From Dyella japonica DSM 16301 (GTDB taxonomy: Bacteria > Pseudomonadota > Gammaproteobacteria > Xanthomonadales > Rhodanobacteraceae), in contig NZ_JPLA01000013.1 in the NCBI RefSeq assembly GCF_001010355.1, positions 2,490 to 66,489 on the forward strand: 64,000 nt of DNA. Direction: 5' to 3'. Made by a program: the position numbers and the translations under genes. The notes beneath the pieces are model-generated. The model did no database searches. It was not told the origin of the DNA and was given only the letters and a program-made list of their open reading frames with translations. Below, one piece after another: positions 61,689 to 64,000 of this stretch; within the stretch, counting starts at the first letter, position 1; each line of letters begins with the position of its first letter.

Positions 61689-64000
61689 TCAGTAGTCGTA
61701 GGTGGCGCTCAGGCGCACATAACGCGGTTGCTGGCGAACCACGGCCGAGCCGTACAGTGGATCAGGCGTGCCTGGCGAAATCTGGTAGTACGGATAGGCG
61801 TTGAGGATGGCCTGCGAATTGAACAGGTTGAACACGTTGAGCGAGAAACCCAGCTTTTGCGCGGCAAACGCCGGGCGATAAGTGGCGCCCACGTCCAGCT
61901 GCTTGTTCCAGGGCAGGCGATGCGTGCCTGGCGGCGAAGGCTGGCCGCCGCACCAGTGGTAGTAGCTGCCATAACCGTTCGGATCGGTCTGCGCGGGACC
62001 GTAATAGCCCAGGCAGTTGCGCGGATTGCCGGAAACCAGCGACAGATTGCCCGACACCTGCCACTCGGGACTGATCTGGTAGTAGCCGAACAGCTTGAGC
62101 TGGTGCGTGTGGTCGTTGCTCTGCGCGCCGTTGCTGTAGGACATCAGCGAAGGGAAATCCCAGTCGATGCTGGTGGACGCCGCCGTCTGCTTGATGTCCG
62201 AGCGCAGCTGACCTTCGGTATCGCCGTAGCTGCGCGAGAACACATAGTCGATCTTGCCGTACCAGTGGCCATCGAACGGATGCTCTAGGAAGGTTTCCAG
62301 CGCGTAGTACTTGCGCTTGAGCGGTGGGAAGCCCATCTCGTCGTTGGTCAGCGACACGCTGCGGTACGCGCCGGTGTCGTCGATCACCGTGAAGGTGTTG
62401 GCGCGGCCCGGATTGATCAGGTAGCAGCTGTTGGTGGCGCTGACCGTATAGCCCAGTTGCGCGGCTTTGTTCTCGATGGTCGGCACGTCGCAGTAGTCGT
62501 CGATGCCGTTGCGTAGGATGCGCTGGGTCAGCTTGGCGCCATACACCCATTGCGTGCCCAGCGTCTTGGTGAAGCCGAGGATGAATTCGTCCTGGTATTC
62601 GGGCTTGATGTTCTGCGCCGTCACCGTCTTGGGATCGGGCAGCACGCCATAGGTATTGTTCGATGAGACCGGATTGGAGAACGGCACCAGGCCAGTCGGC
62701 GTGCCGTCGGCCGCAATGCCGCTATAGGTGAAGTACTGCTGCGTGGCCACGTACGCGCCGGCGGCATTGAGCGCCGGGTTGAGCGGCAGGCCCAGGTAAT
62801 AGCGCCCCGCATTGCCGTACACCTTGAAGCTCGCGTCGCCGTTCACGTCCCAGCTGAAGCCCAGTCGCGGCGCCCACTGCGCACTGCGCTGACGGATATA
62901 GGCATCGCCATCCGCGTTGTAGTCGGTGAACTGGTCGTTGCGCAGACCCAGCGACAGCAGCCAGCGATCGGTCAGCTGCCACTTGTCTTCGATGTATTGC
63001 GCGCGCTGCGCCGAGCGCACGCTGGCGATCGAGCTGTTGACGTACTGGATCGCGTAGTAGCCCGATGCGCCGTTCGGATAGCTTGCAGGCGCGCCCACGC
63101 CCAGGCTGGGAATCAAGGCCGCGTTCGGCGTGGTGGTATACGCATAGCCCCAGTAGTAGCCCGGCCCCGAGGTCTGGCTGCCCTGGTCGATCGCGCGCGA
63201 GTTCTGGTTGTCGATGCCCGCCGAAAGCGTATGCGAGCCGAGCTGGTAGCTCAGGTCGATGCGCAGGTTGTTGCTGGTGTTGTGGCGGTTGGGGCTGTAC
63301 AGCGACTGCGTTACCTGGCTGTTGCCGACGGGATTGCCACCGATGTACGACGGGTTCTGGTTCTGGATGTCCGTTACGTAGGTGAGGCTGCTGTCGTAGT
63401 TGCCGGGCACGTCGTAATTCATCGTCTTCATCCGGCCGTACATGGCGGAGAAGGTGAGGGCGTCGGTGATATAGCTGGTGAACTTGGCGGTGTAGAGGTC
63501 GCCGCCGGTCTTGATGCGGTCGTCGAGGTTGATGAAGTCGCCGCGCGACAGCGTGCTGTAGTTGTAGTCGTAGATCGAACCGGAGGTCTCGTATTTGTTG
63601 GAGGCGCCGGTGATCTCCAGGATATTGCTGTCGGTGATGTTCCAGTCGAGCTTGGCGTACCACTTCGGCGAGTCGTACTTGTAGTTGACGTACGGCTTGG
63701 CGTTGGTGACGTCATTCACCGTGGTGCCTTCCTGCCGCGAGGCTTCGGCAGCCAGGAACAGGAACAGCTTGTCCTTGATCAGCGGGCCGCCGAGGTAGGC
63801 ATCGTAGGTGGTGGTCCACTGGCGATTGCGGCTGTTCGGATCGTACAAGCCGCCCGCCACCGGCGATGCCGGCAGGCCGTTGGTGTAATACGTGTTGGTG
63901 CCATCGGCCTGTGCGAAGGCGGGTTGCCACAACACCGCGCCACCGAAGTGCCATTCGTTGCTGCCGCGCTTGCCCACCATGTTGATCACGCCGCCGTCGG
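61689..64000 (-). CDS. TonB-dependent receptor, Oar-like (partial, cut at window edge)
   Basis: At least 770 residues, entering from beyond base 64000, so the N-terminal signal, carboxypeptidase-like domain and most of the plug are missing. The visible part starts in the plug (DGGVINMVGKRGSNEWHFGG) and continues as a long barrel (YLGGPLIKDKLFLFLAAEAS; AQYIEDKWQLTDRWLLSLGL; PRLGFSWDVNGDASFKVYG), ending QQPRYVRLSATYDY. This is the Oar/OmpA-related class abundant in Xanthomonadales and probably imports oligopeptides or glycans. The gene is followed by the exported thioredoxin-fold gene. Confidence 0.9.
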   Translation of the reverse strand, partial: DGGVINMVGKRGSNEWHFGGAVLWQPAFAQADGTNTYYTNGLPASPVAGGLYDPNSRNRQWTTTYDAYLGGPLIKDKLFLFLAAEASRQEGTTVNDVTNAKPYVNYKYDSPKWYAKLDWNITDSNILEITGASNKYETSGSIYDYNYSTLSRGDFINLDDRIKTGGDLYTAKFTSYITDALTFSAMYGRMKTMNYDVPGNYDSSLTYVTDIQNQNPSYIGGNPVGNSQVTQSLYSPNRHNTSNNLRIDLSYQLGSHTLSAGIDNQNSRAIDQGSQTSGPGYYWGYAYTTTPNAALIPSLGVGAPASYPNGASGYYAIQYVNSSIASVRSAQRAQYIEDKWQLTDRWLLSLGLRNDQFTDYNADGDAYIRQRSAQWAPRLGFSWDVNGDASFKVYGNAGRYYLGLPLNPALNAAGAYVATQQYFTYSGIAADGTPTGLVPFSNPVSSNNTYGVLPDPKTVTAQNIKPEYQDEFILGFTKTLGTQWVYGAKLTQRILRNGIDDYCDVPTIENKAAQLGYTVSATNSCYLINPGRANTFTVIDDTGAYRSVSLTNDEMGFPPLKRKYYALETFLEHPFDGHWYGKIDYVFSRSYGDTEGQLRSDIKQTAASTSIDWDFPSLMSYSNGAQSNDHTHQLKLFGYYQISPEWQVSGNLSLVSGNPRNCLGYYGPAQTDPNGYGSYYHWCGGQPSPPGTHRLPWNKQLDVGATYRPAFAAQKLGFSLNVFNLFNSQAILNAYPYYQISPGTPDPLYGSAVVRQQPRYVRLSATYDY

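Overview
The window is a 64 kb piece of a GC-rich gammaproteobacterial chromosome. Gene content and protein style (serC-pheA-aroA; ndk-rlmN-pilW-rodZ-yfgM-bamB-der; a PsrA-type regulator over a fadN/fadA-type operon; a Cys-less DksA paralogue; an Oar-like TonB-dependent receptor) point to Xanthomonadales, most likely Rhodanobacteraceae (Dyella/Luteibacter/Rhodanobacter). That placement is an inference from recognised proteins, not from a search. No prophage, insertion sequence, integrase, CRISPR array or rRNA was found. One tRNA (Gly, GCC) is present.

Layout. 1-6.2 kb: infA, a PHA-system protein and an FHA membrane protein, then serC-pheA-aroA (serine and aromatic amino acid synthesis) and kdsB (Kdo activation for LPS). 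6.2-10.3 kb: a TonB-domain protein with a probable 52-residue membrane protein behind it, a low-Mr phosphotyrosine phosphatase, uvrC, pgsA and tRNA-Gly with promoter and terminator. 10.3-13.7 kb: a CycA-type permease, an Fe(II)/2OG oxygenase, a DUF2058 protein and a DUF202 membrane protein. 13.9-18.4 kb: a fatty-acid beta-oxidation operon (TetR regulator, HAD/ECH fusion, thiolase) behind two PsrA-like operators. 18.5-25.3 kb: an envelope/housekeeping run, ndk-rlmN-pilW-rodZ-yfgM-bamB-der. 25.6-32.6 kb: rhodanese-MoeB fusion, a double GNAT protein, folD, guaB, guaA and a GGCT-like protein.

The second half is more accessory. 32.7-38.1 kb is a LysR-controlled uptake/catabolism locus (amidohydrolase, MFS transporter, GAF protein, porin). 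38.2-40.8 kb is an SDR/NmrA/LysR module. 40.8-43.9 kb holds tadA, a CHAD protein, a sirtuin and a HAD hydrolase. 44-52.2 kb carries an exported alpha/beta hydrolase, an SDR, two more amidohydrolases around an OprP-like porin, and a FadI-like thiolase. 52.2-57.9 kb holds msrB, a zinc-finger-less DksA paralogue, a second-type EF-G, an exported duplicated VOC protein, a Dps protein and a 63-residue acidic protein. 57.9-64 kb has a patatin, an LpxO-like hydroxylase, a small AT-hook protein behind a strong palindromic operator, an exported thioredoxin-fold protein and a TonB-dependent receptor cut by the window edge.

A family of about 25-bp sequences (start TGTGGGAGCGCACC or TGTAGGAGCGCAC), usually as head-to-head palindromes, is scattered through intergenic spaces at 1, 5220, 5301, 25357-25577, 28853 and 49337. 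A separate palindromic repeat sits at 13693-13778. The most interesting unexplained items are these repeats (including a three-unit tandem array of about 52 bp period), several perfect palindromes in promoter regions with no assigned regulator, the Cys-less DksA next to an extra EF-G, and the self-contained AT-hook gene with its operator.
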